64,000 nt of DNA from G965216905 sp965216905 (GCA_965216905.1 OZ244213.1:1178001-1242000); one strand, 5' to 3'. Counted from the stretch's first letter, positions 26,138 to 34,248 are shown. Notes: generated from the sequence alone by a model not told the origin. A program made the numbers and translations.

Positions 26138-26746
26138 TTACCGGGTCAGGCCGGCGAGGAGGTAGTCGCCCATGCTCTGGAGTACCTCGGAGAGTCGCGC
26201 CTCGGGGCGTTTGGCGGCGATCAGTACCTTGGCCGAGGCCATCATCGTGTCATTCATGAGCCGGCCCGCCAGATCCGGCGCCATCTTGCGGAAGATGCCC
26301 GCCTCGACTCCGGACTGGTACAGCCCCATCATGGCTCCGGCCAGGTCGGCGTGACTTGCACGGATTCGCTCCTGTGCCTCGGCCGACAGCATCGGAAGCT
26401 CGCGGTGCAGGATGACACCCAGCACGGGTTCGGCGACGACGAACTCCACCGTCTGCTCGGCCAGCACCCGGAGGCGGGCGGCAACGTCGCCGGCCTGGTC
26501 GACCCTGGCGAGCATGTCGGCCACCACCTCGGGGAGTCGCTCCTCCACCAGGGTGGCGATGAGATCGTCCTTGTGGCGGAAGTACTCGTACAGGGTGGTC
26601 CGGCCGATCCCCACCCGAATCGCCACTTCGGCCAGGCCGATGTCAGCCGTACCGGCCGCCTCGATCAGCTCGTGTGCGGCGTCGAGGATGTCGCGACGCG
26701 TGAGCGCCTTGTGGGCGGCGATGCTCTCGGCGCGGATCCGCGGCAT
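26138..26746 (-). CDS. TetR-family transcriptional regulator
   Basis: A 202-residue regulator. The N-terminal HTH is RRDILDAAHELIEAAGTADIGLAEVAIRVGIGRTTLYEYFRHKDDLI; the rest is a ligand-binding helical domain with no recognised type. TATTCT ends six bases before the ATG at 26746, so the message should be leaderless. It is divergent from the SLH protein gene across 110 bp. A target could be that gene or itself, but no clear palindrome is seen in the gap. Confidence 0.9.
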   Translation of the reverse strand: MPRIRAESIAAHKALTRRDILDAAHELIEAAGTADIGLAEVAIRVGIGRTTLYEYFRHKDDLIATLVEERLPEVVADMLARVDQAGDVAARLRVLAEQTVEFVVAEPVLGVILHRELPMLSAEAQERIRASHADLAGAMMGLYQSGVEAGIFRKMAPDLAGRLMNDTMMASAKVLIAAKRPEARLSEVLQSMGDYLLAGLTR

Positions 26747-26856
26747 GGATCGAGAATACCGCCCGGCCCATCCTCAGCGGCAATGTGTTCGAAGACCCGA
26801 GCATGCCGGACGCCGCCAACCCAAAGCCCGCCGGGTGTCGATACGCTGGTCGAGCC

Positions 26857-28269
26857 GTGTCCCGAACGCCCATCTTGCGGATCCCGGCGGCTCTCCTCGC
26901 CGCGCTCGTGGTCGCGCCGGCGCTGCTGACCCTCCCACCGCCGGCACGCGGAGCCGTGGGCGACCCCGGAGCGGGGGGTGAACTGACCTACCTGGCCCTC
27001 CAATCCGACACGGACGACCCGATCGGGAACGGACTGTCGGCCGTCCTCGAACCACCCCGCGCCCTGTTCTCGGTGACCGGCGACTCGACGACGGTCGAGG
27101 CGTCGGTGGTCGATCCGGCCCTCGGTCCATTTCGGATGACGTTCCGGGCGCCCGACGGGGAGCCTCTCGCCGCCGGACGCTACCGGGACGCATCTTCCGA
27201 TCCGGGTCCCGACCGGCCGGGCCTGGACGTATCCAGCGCGGTCGACTGTCGGACCGGGTCGGGGTCTTTCGAGATTCTCGAGTTCGAAATCCTCCCGGAC
27301 CGCCTCCGGCTGGCGGTCGACTTCGAGTTCCGCTGCGACCACCGGTCGCCGCGGTTCCAGGCCCACCTGCGCATCGCCGCCACGGTGGGACCTCCGGCAC
27401 CTGCCACCGGCCGGCTCATGGCTTCTTTGGCGGGGTCTGGTCCGGTCGGCACGCCCGAGATCTCGGTCTATGCGGAATCGGACACCGAACGGATGGACGG
27501 AGGGAACACGCCGGTGCGGCGCCGACTCGGGCAATCGACGGCCGGCTTCGAACTGCTGCCCGGGACGTATCTCGTGCACGCCGCCGATCGGCATCCGGAT
27601 GCCGAACTCATCCCCATGTGGGCCGGTGGCGCCCCGACGCTCCGGCCCGACCTCGCCACTCGCTTCACCGTCGAGGCCGGCTCCGAGCGCCCAGTCGTCG
27701 TCATCCTCGACCGCCGCCATTTCCAAGACATCGACTCGACCACGTTCCGCAACGACATCGTGTGGCTCCAGGCGACCGGGATCACGCTCGGTTGCGGCCG
27801 TGGCCGGTACTGCCCCGACGACCCCGTCACCCGCGGAGAGATGGCGGCGTTCCTCGTCAGGGCGCTCGAGCTCCCGCCGGCCGGCGAGCCGATCGAGTTC
27901 GCCGACACCATCGGGTCAGGGTTCCGAGCCGACATCGAGCGACTGGCGGCAGCCGGCATCACCAGAGGATGCGGGCCGGCCCGGTTCTGTCCGGACGATC
28001 CCGTCACCCGGGGTCAGATGGCAGCATTCCTCGTGCGAGCGATGGGGTACACCGACCGCGGCGACGCCCAGTTCTCCGACGATGACACCTCCGAGTTCGA
28101 GACCGACATCGAGCGGCTGGCGGCGGCGCGGGTGACTCGGGGCTGCAACCCACCTGCCAACACTCGCTTCTGTCCGGAGCTGGCCGTGACCCGGGGCGAG
28201 ATGGCGGCGTTCCTACACCGGGCGCTGGGTGGTGGTGTTCGCCACCTGGGCTCGATGCCCCACCGCTGA
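26857..28269 (+). CDS. Secreted protein with three S-layer-homology repeats
   Basis: A 470-residue exported protein. The signal peptide is ILRIPAALLAALVVAPALL with a likely cut after ARGA. A beta-rich domain of unknown type fills about 35-285. Three SLH-like repeats follow at about 289-337, 348-397 and 406-457, each ending in VTRGEMAAFL or VTRGQMAAFL. Each repeat also holds a Cys pair (C313/C319, C372/C378, C430/C439). SLH domains tether proteins to the cell wall. The GTG at 26857 fits the signal peptide and has TACGCT nine bases upstream; the longer open frame does not. Confidence 0.85.
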   Translation: MSRTPILRIPAALLAALVVAPALLTLPPPARGAVGDPGAGGELTYLALQSDTDDPIGNGLSAVLEPPRALFSVTGDSTTVEASVVDPALGPFRMTFRAPDGEPLAAGRYRDASSDPGPDRPGLDVSSAVDCRTGSGSFEILEFEILPDRLRLAVDFEFRCDHRSPRFQAHLRIAATVGPPAPATGRLMASLAGSGPVGTPEISVYAESDTERMDGGNTPVRRRLGQSTAGFELLPGTYLVHAADRHPDAELIPMWAGGAPTLRPDLATRFTVEAGSERPVVVILDRRHFQDIDSTTFRNDIVWLQATGITLGCGRGRYCPDDPVTRGEMAAFLVRALELPPAGEPIEFADTIGSGFRADIERLAAAGITRGCGPARFCPDDPVTRGQMAAFLVRAMGYTDRGDAQFSDDDTSEFETDIERLAAARVTRGCNPPANTRFCPELAVTRGEMAAFLHRALGGGVRHLGSMPHR

Positions 28270-28289
28270 GGGTCCGCCTGGCTGGGCGG

Positions 28290-29165
28290 TCAGGCGAACT
28301 GCAACGATCGCTTGGCCAGACCGAACTGGAAGTCGTCGATGACCGAGACGAAGTCGGTCGCCGCATCGGTGGCGGCACCCATGGTCACGAACAGCGGGGT
28401 GAAGTGCTCCACGGTCGGATGCGCATACGGCATGCCCGGGGCATCGCGGAAGCCGCAGATCGCGTCGAGATCACCCGCATCGAGAGCCTCGGCCACCCAC
28501 GCATCGAACTCGGCAGACCAGCCCGGGACCAGGTTGTGTTCCATCACCTCGAACGAGATGTGGCGGAGCCCATGGGTCATGAACCCCGAGCCGACCACGA
28601 GCACGCCCTCGTCACGGAGGGGACGGAGACGCCGGCCCAGCCGGAGCAGCCGCTCGGGGTGATGGGTCGGAAGGCTGAGCTGGATCGTCGGCACGTCCGC
28701 ATCCGGATACATCACTTTGAGGGGCACCCAGGCACCGTGATCGAGACCTCGAGATGGGTGGACGTGCACCTGTTCGGCGGCAGGGAGCATCGCCTGCACC
28801 CGATCGGCCAGCCGGCCGGCGTCCGGCGTCGGATAGGTCATCGTCGAGTATCTGGGGGCAAAACCCGCGAAGTCGTAGACGAGCGGTGTGGCGGCCGCGG
28901 GCGACGAGAGGGCGATGGGGGCGGACTCCCAGTGGGCGCTCACGATCAGGATGGCGGTCGGTTTCGGCAGCTCCGTCGCCCAGCGCGACAACTGACCGAT
29001 CCAGTGCGGATCGTCGAAGACCGGAGGTGCGCCATGGGAAAGGTACAGCGTCGGCATCGGCGCCGAACCGGGCTGCCAGACCGAATCCTGCCGGTGGCGA
29101 CCGGCGCGTGCCGCCATGAAGGCATCGAACGCCTCGCCCGGACGAGCGGGACGGAGCAGACTCAT
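28290..29165 (-). CDS. LigB/DODA-type class III extradiol dioxygenase-like enzyme
   Basis: A 291-residue enzyme of the 4,5-DOPA-dioxygenase (YgiD) type. Metal-site histidines are visible in YLSHGAPP, VSAHWES and GLDHGAWVPL, with SGFMTHGLRH near the C-terminal part. Relatives open catechol rings using non-haem iron or zinc; the substrate is unknown. The first 36 residues are an extension, and the Met at residue 37 (29057) gives the usual family start MPTLYLSHGAPP. The ATG at 29165 is kept because promoter and operator lie just upstream of it. Confidence 0.82.
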   Translation of the reverse strand: MSLLRPARPGEAFDAFMAARAGRHRQDSVWQPGSAPMPTLYLSHGAPPVFDDPHWIGQLSRWATELPKPTAILIVSAHWESAPIALSSPAAATPLVYDFAGFAPRYSTMTYPTPDAGRLADRVQAMLPAAEQVHVHPSRGLDHGAWVPLKVMYPDADVPTIQLSLPTHHPERLLRLGRRLRPLRDEGVLVVGSGFMTHGLRHISFEVMEHNLVPGWSAEFDAWVAEALDAGDLDAICGFRDAPGMPYAHPTVEHFTPLFVTMGAATDAATDFVSVIDDFQFGLAKRSLQFA

Positions 29166-29198
29166 TCGACGTCGATCCCTTCACTGGCTGGTGTCACT

Positions 29199-29249
29199 TG
29201 GTAATTGAGCATTCAAATACCAGTGTAGGCGATCTCGAGGCCTGATCAA
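29199..29249 (-). promoter_or_regulatory. Dioxygenase promoter with operator-like palindrome
   Basis: Minus strand: -35 TTGATC (29249-29244), 16-bp spacer, -10 TACACT (29227-29222). Directly after it lies a 24-bp imperfect palindrome (29199-29222) of the form TGGTA-n-TTGA-n4-TCAA-n-TACCA, covering the expected start point. Such placement suits a repressor of the MarR or HxlR kind. No such regulator is encoded nearby. The -35 overlaps the stop codon of the upstream gene. Confidence 0.7.
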
Positions 29250-30385
29250 TCGGACTCGGTCAGGTTCCATTCCGGGCCGGCGACGGTGTCCCGAACCTCG
29301 ACGCCGTGCTCCGCCAACGCGACCCGGAGCCGATCAGCCGTCGCGAAGTCTTCCCGGGTCCGAGCCTCGTGGCGGAGCCCGAGGATCAGCTCGACGAATC
29401 CGGCGATCCGACCGCGCGGATCCGCCGCTCCTCGACGTGCGACGCGCCCCAGCTCCGCCACCATCCGGCTGGTCTCGGTACCGAACGTGCCCGTGGCCAG
29501 CAGGATGTCGACCGCCCGGCCGATATCGGCGGCTTCGAGTGCGGCACGGAACCCTGGGAGCGCTTCCGGTGGGGTCGGCAGGACCTGCGCCCCCGCGCTT
29601 GCCGATGCTCGCCCGCCCAACGCCGCGGCGACCGCGTCGAGGTCGATGGACTCGCCCGCCTCGACCCGAAGCTCGTCGGAGCCGCGCAATGTCACGCCGC
29701 CCTTCCCCGAGACCAGCATCCGACGACCGGCAAAGTCGAAGGCGGCCGCGGTGTGCTCGTCCACTCCGACGACACCGTCGGCGAGTTCCCTCTCCATCCG
29801 GGCCAACCTCCGCGATCCGATGTAACACCGGCTCGTGTCGTGGTTTCCTCCCTCCCGGTTGTCCCAGTGCGGCACCACCACCATCGGAAGGCCGAACTGG
29901 CCGGTGAGGTCGATCCCTTCCTCCCAGTACGGGTCGCTCCCCACCTTGTAGATCTCGTACACGGGGATCGTGAAGGTACCGGCGGTCAACGCCGCCGCCG
30001 AGGCCAGCACCACGGTGGCACCGGATGCAAGCGCCTCCCGGAGGGCGGTATCGATGCCCGCTGCTCTCCACACGTCGAGCGCGTACGTCGGCGACCCAGG
30101 ACCGGCAAAGAGGTACTCGGCCCGATGGATCGCGTTCACCGCCTCCAATCGCTCTCGATCGGAGATCCGCTGGTGCCGCAGGCGCACCGGCTCGACCTCG
30201 ACCTGCAGGCTCACCTCGAAGAACTGTGCGATCTTCTCCGTCAGAAGGTCGGCGTTCTCCTGAAACCCGTACGGCGTGTCGAGGATCGTCACCCGTTTCC
30301 CATCGCCGAGCTCGCGGCGATGCGTGGCGACCATGGTCGGGGCGATCTCTCCCGATCCCATCAACACCAGTGTCCCGACGCTCAC
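29246..30385 (-). CDS. Peptidase S51 (cyanophycinase)-like protein with CysS-like tail
   Basis: A 379-residue protein in two parts. Residues 1-250 look like the class-I-amidotransferase-like fold of peptidase S51/cyanophycinase: MGSGEIAPTM, AGPGSPTYALD, and VLASAAALTAG, where Ser129 is the likely nucleophile, then CYIGSRRL. Residues 326-373 (GLRHEARTREDFATADRLR...VRDTVAGPEW) closely resemble the C-terminal helical tail of cysteinyl-tRNA synthetase. The GTG at 30385 is the start. It follows the hydrolase gene by ten bases on the same strand. Substrate unknown; cyanophycin genes are absent here. Confidence 0.75.
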   Translation of the reverse strand: MSVGTLVLMGSGEIAPTMVATHRRELGDGKRVTILDTPYGFQENADLLTEKIAQFFEVSLQVEVEPVRLRHQRISDRERLEAVNAIHRAEYLFAGPGSPTYALDVWRAAGIDTALREALASGATVVLASAAALTAGTFTIPVYEIYKVGSDPYWEEGIDLTGQFGLPMVVVPHWDNREGGNHDTSRCYIGSRRLARMERELADGVVGVDEHTAAAFDFAGRRMLVSGKGGVTLRGSDELRVEAGESIDLDAVAAALGGRASASAGAQVLPTPPEALPGFRAALEAADIGRAVDILLATGTFGTETSRMVAELGRVARRGAADPRGRIAGFVELILGLRHEARTREDFATADRLRVALAEHGVEVRDTVAGPEWNLTESD

Positions 30386-30395
30386 GACGACCAGA

Positions 30396-31238
30396 TCACC
30401 CCGTCTCGGTCTCGGCCGCCAGATCGAGTAACACGTCGGCGACCCGATCCGGCTGTTCGGCGTGGATGTCGTGGTGCCCGTCGGCCCATATCAGTCGCCC
30501 ATTGTTCAAGGCGTCCACGAACCTCTCGATCGGCTCACGGCGATCAGCGCCGCCCTGGATCGCCAAGACCCAGACCGGCAGGCCGACAGAGGAGGCGGTG
30601 GCATACGGATCGTGCTCGAACAGCCTTCGCAGGATGCACATGTGTCGCTCGCGCGTCAGGCGAGGGCGCACTCCCCCATCCTCGTCTTGCTCGAAGTTCG
30701 CCAGCTGCCCCAGCCGACCCGCCGGCGGAAAATGACCGAACATCGAGTCACCCATCGCTCGCAGCGAGGCGGCCGTCAAGCCCGTGAAGTCAGGCGGCGC
30801 CAGAGCTCGGGCGGCGGCCGCCCAGTCGTCGAACCGGTCGGACAACCGAATGAACCCGCCGTCGACCAGCAGGGCGCCCCGGACCAGCCGAGGGTGCCGA
30901 GCGGCCAGCTCGAGAACCACGTTGCCGCCCCACGACTGGCCGGCGGCGATCACCGGACCGGTGGTGGCCTCGACGAGGACCGTCGCCAGGTCGGCCGAGA
31001 GCGTGGCGAAGTCATACCCTTCGTCCACCCGATCGGACTCGCCGTGGCCCCGCTGATCGACGGCCAGCACCGTATGACCGAGCCGGTTCAGACGCTCGGC
31101 CACGCCGTCCCAAAGCCGGGCATTCGAGGCCAGACCGTGAACGAGCAGCACCAGCGGGAGGCTCGGATCGCCGTCCCATCGAATGCCACTCAGTCGGGTG
31201 CCGTCCGATCCCGGATACGCAGTTCGATAGCCGCTCAC
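30396..31238 (-). CDS. Alpha/beta hydrolase
   Basis: A 280-residue hydrolase. LVHGLASNARLWDGVAERL gives the oxyanion region, VDQRGHGESD the typical turn, GQSWGGN the nucleophile elbow with the catalytic Ser, and ADGHHDIHAEQPD the catalytic His. It resembles esterases and haloperoxidase-like members; the substrate is unknown. The start is a GTG at 31238. It is the first recognisable gene of a unit with the S51-like gene. Confidence 0.85.
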   Translation of the reverse strand: MSGYRTAYPGSDGTRLSGIRWDGDPSLPLVLLVHGLASNARLWDGVAERLNRLGHTVLAVDQRGHGESDRVDEGYDFATLSADLATVLVEATTGPVIAAGQSWGGNVVLELAARHPRLVRGALLVDGGFIRLSDRFDDWAAAARALAPPDFTGLTAASLRAMGDSMFGHFPPAGRLGQLANFEQDEDGGVRPRLTRERHMCILRRLFEHDPYATASSVGLPVWVLAIQGGADRREPIERFVDALNNGRLIWADGHHDIHAEQPDRVADVLLDLAAETETG

Positions 31239-31458
31239 CGGAGGTGCACCCCGAGCACCGGGGTGGTGGTCGCTCTCTCCAGCGTCTCCGTGTCACCGAG
31301 GGGACCCCACCCCGCGACCGGGACACCATCGGGGGCGCCCGCTCCCGCCGGCGGTGGGTGGTCACCGGCGCAGGCCGACCAGTTCTCGCTTGGGCTCATT
31401 CGAATCGACCCTACCCCGACCCGAGTGACACCTTCACACATCGGAGTGCTTTTAGTGC

Positions 31459-31464
31459 TAAATT
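31459..31464 (+). promoter_or_regulatory. -10 box of a leaderless ECF sigma-factor gene
   Basis: TAAATT ends six bases before the ATG at 31471, which places the expected transcription start at the start codon itself. No ribosome-binding site precedes the ATG. No convincing -35 box is seen. Confidence 0.6.
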
Positions 31465-31470
31465 AATCCC

Positions 31471-31992
31471 ATGACTGCAACCGCAACTCTCGACGGCACC
31501 AATCTGGTCGAGCTCGCCTTCCATGATCACCGTCAGGCCATCGTCGCCCGGGCCGGATCCCTGACTCGCGATCGGCTTCTCGCCGAGGACGTCGCCCAAG
31601 AGGTCTTCCTCCGCCTCTGGACCCAAGGGGATCGTTTCGATCCCGCTCGCGGGTCGCTGCGCAGCTATCTCATGAGCCATGCCCATGGACGAAGCATCGA
31701 CATGGTGCGCTCCGAGTCGGCCCGCCGGAGCCGAGAGGACACCGTGGGACGTCGCGAACTCGACTCACCCGATATCGAAGAGGAGGCGATCGGCCGCCAG
31801 ATCGCCGAACACGTGCGGAGCGCACTCGACACGCTCCGGCACGAGCAGCGGGAAGCGATCGAACTGGCCTTTTTCGAGGGAATGTCGTACCGGCAGGTGG
31901 CTGCGGCCCTCTCCTCGCCGGAGGGGACGGTCAAAGGTCGGATCCGGGCCGGGCTCCGGCAACTTGCATCCGAGCTGTCCTGGTTGCGCTGA
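31471..31992 (+). CDS. ECF-type RNA polymerase sigma factor
   Basis: A 173-residue sigma factor. Region 2 is DRLLAEDVAQEVFLRLWTQGDRFDPARGSLRSYLMSHAHGRSIDMVRSE; region 4 is LDTLRHEQREAIELAFFEGMSYRQVAAALSSPEGTVKGRIRAGLRQL. The layout is that of SigK/SigL-type ECF factors. No anti-sigma gene follows; the next gene, 22 bases on, is an acyltransferase. The AT-rich stretch just before the ATG suggests a leaderless start. Confidence 0.9.
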   Translation: MTATATLDGTNLVELAFHDHRQAIVARAGSLTRDRLLAEDVAQEVFLRLWTQGDRFDPARGSLRSYLMSHAHGRSIDMVRSESARRSREDTVGRRELDSPDIEEEAIGRQIAEHVRSALDTLRHEQREAIELAFFEGMSYRQVAAALSSPEGTVKGRIRAGLRQLASELSWLR

Positions 31993-32014
31993 CATCGGCG
32001 CGTAGGGTCGGTCC

Positions 32015-33070
32015 ATGTCGACTCGGGCAGAACTGGAGCGATCGGCCCGCGACCCCCGGCCCTACCGGCGCCGACTCCTCTCGGTGACCGTGGTGGTGGC
32101 CACCTGGGTGGCCACGATGGTCACGTTTCCGGGGCTGGTGGTCGCCGCCCTCATCGTGGACGGCGTCCGCTGGGCAGTGACACGGCGGCCGTTCATGGCG
32201 ATTCGCCTGATCGCGTTTCTCGCCGCGTATCTCACCGCCGAGGTGGCCGGCCTGCTGGCGCTGGCGTGGGCATGGGTCGCCTCCGGCTTCGGGAGCCGAG
32301 CCGACCGACTCCGCCGCATCACCTTTGGAATCCAGCGCGGTTGGGCGGCGGCGCTGCTCGAGATCGTCGAGTGGATCTTTGACCTCCGCATCACCGTCGA
32401 CGGAACCGCGTGCCTGCGACCGGCCCCCTATCTGATCTTCGGACGTCACGCTTCGATCGTCGACAACCTCCTGGCCAACCGCTGGATCGCCGTGCCATTC
32501 GAGACCCACATCCGGTATGTGATGAAGGATGAACTCCGGGTCGATCCGTGTCTCGACATCGCCGGCAGCTGGCTACCGAACGTGTTCGTTCGCCGGGGAA
32601 GCGGAGAGACGGACCGAGAGACCCGGGCGATCGCCGACCTCGGCGCGACGGCCGGACCGACCGAAGTCGTGCTCATCTACCCGGAAGGGACCCGGTTCAG
32701 CCTCGCCAAGCTGGAACGGATCACCGGCCGGCTGCAGGCGAGCGGGTCCCCACACGCGAAGCTGGCCGCAACACTCCGCCACGTGCTCCCCCCGAAGGTG
32801 GCCGGACCCATCGCGCTACTCGAGGCGACCGACTTCGACGTGGTCGTCATGGCCCACTCCGGTCTCGACGGGTTCGCTCGCGTGTCCGACATATGGAGAG
32901 GCGGGATGGTGGGCACCGAGGTGCACGTCGATTTCCGCCGAATTCCCCGCCGCGAGATTCCGGCCGACCGAGCCGGTCGAGAACGATGGATTCACCGGCT
33001 CTGGGTCGGGATCGACGTATGGGTCGAGGGCAATCGAGCCAGTCCGGTCCGTGGGCGATCAGGTGGGTGA
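32015..33070 (+). CDS. PlsC-like 1-acylglycerol-3-phosphate acyltransferase family protein
   Basis: A 351-residue membrane enzyme. Hydrophobic segments near 21-48 and 60-90 are followed by the acyltransferase domain. Motif I is GRHASIVDN (H-x4-D); motif III is YPEGTRFS. Such enzymes move an acyl chain to lysophosphatidic acid or similar acceptors at the membrane. TAGGGT ends six bases before the ATG, so a leaderless start independent of the sigma gene is likely. The C-terminal part (about 240-351) is longer than the minimal PlsC. Confidence 0.83.
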   Translation: MSTRAELERSARDPRPYRRRLLSVTVVVATWVATMVTFPGLVVAALIVDGVRWAVTRRPFMAIRLIAFLAAYLTAEVAGLLALAWAWVASGFGSRADRLRRITFGIQRGWAAALLEIVEWIFDLRITVDGTACLRPAPYLIFGRHASIVDNLLANRWIAVPFETHIRYVMKDELRVDPCLDIAGSWLPNVFVRRGSGETDRETRAIADLGATAGPTEVVLIYPEGTRFSLAKLERITGRLQASGSPHAKLAATLRHVLPPKVAGPIALLEATDFDVVVMAHSGLDGFARVSDIWRGGMVGTEVHVDFRRIPRREIPADRAGRERWIHRLWVGIDVWVEGNRASPVRGRSGG

Positions 33071-33090
33071 CGGGCCAGGCGAGGTCGATC

Positions 33091-33894
33091 TCACCGGCGG
33101 TCGAGCGCCGCCACCAGGTCCTCGGCGCTCGCAGCCCACTCGTCGGCTCCACATCGTTCGGCGACCGCGGAGTCGGTGATCGCGCTGCCACCCACGATGA
33201 TCGCCACCGGTGGGCGGTGGCGGCGCAGCGCCGCCACCGCCGCGGCCGCATCGTCGATCGCCTCGCGGAGGGTCACCGACAAGACCACCGCATTCGCTTC
33301 CGCCCGGGTGACGGCCGCCACCAGCGAATCGACGGGGACCGCGCAGCCGAGGTCGTAGGTCTCCCAGCCTTCGAGCCGCAACAGATCGGCCAACATCGCC
33401 GTCGCCAGAGCATGCTGGTCGGCTGCCGGGGTCGCCAGAACCACCCGACCCCTACTGCGGCCCCGCCGAGCAAACCGAGGGCTCAGGCGCCCGATCAGCC
33501 GCAGTGCGACCGCCGTGGCCAGATGCTCCTCGTCCACGCCGATCTCGCCGGCCTCCCACCGCGAGCCAATCGAGTGAAGCGCCGGGGTCATCAGGCTGAG
33601 GTAGACGTCGGACGCGCTGGTACCGGACGCCATGGCCGCCTCCACGACTCCCCAGGCGCCGGCCGCATCGCCGGCGATCATCCGCGATTCGAGACGCTCG
33701 GTCCAGTTCGCCGAGCCTCGCCCGACCGGACGAGTCGATGCTCCGAACGACTCCACCGCATCGGCCTCGACCACCCACTTGCCACCCGACTTGCTGGCAG
33801 GCAGCAATCCCAACCGCACGTATCGGTAGGCGGTCATGTAGTGCACGCCAAGGGCGTCTGCGGCTTCTTGAAGGGTCATGGAATCAGTGGACAT
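33091..33894 (-). CDS. CarH/LitR-like cobalamin-binding transcriptional regulator with BldC/excisionase-type HTH
   Basis: A 267-residue regulator. Residues 6-50 are an excisionase/BldC-type helix-turn-helix (MTLQEAADALGVHYMTAYRYVRLGLL). Residues about 62-140 form the B12-binding helical bundle with W113-x9-E123-H124, the W-x9-EH motif of AdoCbl photoreceptors. Residues about 148-265 are a B12-binding Rossmann domain with D159-Q-H161 as the lower-ligand motif. Known relatives bind DNA in the dark and release it in light. As I recall Thermus CarH, the residue after Trp is the His that ligates cobalt after light; here it is Glu114. The ATG at 33894 lies inside the operator; 33879 is a second option. 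Confidence 0.85.
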   Translation of the reverse strand: MSTDSMTLQEAADALGVHYMTAYRYVRLGLLPASKSGGKWVVEADAVESFGASTRPVGRGSANWTERLESRMIAGDAAGAWGVVEAAMASGTSASDVYLSLMTPALHSIGSRWEAGEIGVDEEHLATAVALRLIGRLSPRFARRGRSRGRVVLATPAADQHALATAMLADLLRLEGWETYDLGCAVPVDSLVAAVTRAEANAVVLSVTLREAIDDAAAAVAALRRHRPPVAIIVGGSAITDSAVAERCGADEWAASAEDLVAALDRR

Positions 33895-33916
33895 ACAAAC
33901 TGGTTGTCTATATTAT
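33888..33916 (+). promoter_or_regulatory. whiB promoter with inverted repeat between -35 and -10
   Basis: -35 TGGACA (33888-33893), 17-bp spacer, -10 TATTAT (33911-33916). The spacer holds ATACAA-ACTGG-TTGTCT (33893-33909), a near-perfect inverted repeat. A regulator bound there would block the whiB promoter. The same repeat covers the start of the divergent B12-regulator gene, whose own -10 (GATAAT on the minus strand) lies just beyond it. Confidence 0.75.
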
Positions 33917-33951
33917 CACTAAACCCGCCCTCCGGAGAATCAGAGGCTTCC

Positions 33952-34248
33952 ATGAACGTCGAACTACCCATCCACGACGAGGAGTTGCTCCTCGAATGGC
34001 GCGACCTCGCCGCCTGCAACGCCGCCGATCCCGATCTCTTCTTCCCCGCCGGGGAGACCGGCCCGGCTGCCGGCCAGATCCAAGCCGCCAAGCGCATCTG
34101 CGGCGGTTGCGACGTTCGCGAAGAGTGTCTCACCTATGCCATCGAGACCAACCAGGTGGCCGGGATCTGGGGTGGGGTCACCGAAGACGAACGGCGTCCG
34201 ATTCGGCGCAAGTGGCTGGCGGAACGACGACGCCGCCGAGCTTCGTGA
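33952..34248 (+). CDS. WhiB-family iron-sulfur transcriptional regulator
   Basis: A 98-residue WhiB protein. The four cluster cysteines are C22, C50, C53 and C59 (C-x2-C-x5-C), and the turn GIWGG is at 71-75 before a basic tail (RRKWLAERRRRRAS). WhiB proteins carry a redox- and NO-sensitive 4Fe-4S cluster and usually act with sigma factor region 4. An AGAGG site lies just before the ATG. It is divergent from the B12-type regulator and overlaps the following membrane-protein gene by GTGA. Confidence 0.95.
   Translation: MNVELPIHDEELLLEWRDLAACNAADPDLFFPAGETGPAAGQIQAAKRICGGCDVREECLTYAIETNQVAGIWGGVTEDERRPIRRKWLAERRRRRAS

Noticed and set aside
31235..31441. 68-codon minus-strand frame overlapping the hydrolase start as GTGA
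   Set aside because: The overlap is suggestive, but there is no ribosome-binding site, no hydrophobic or domain pattern, and the composition is unlike neighbours. It could be a leader peptide but is not supported.
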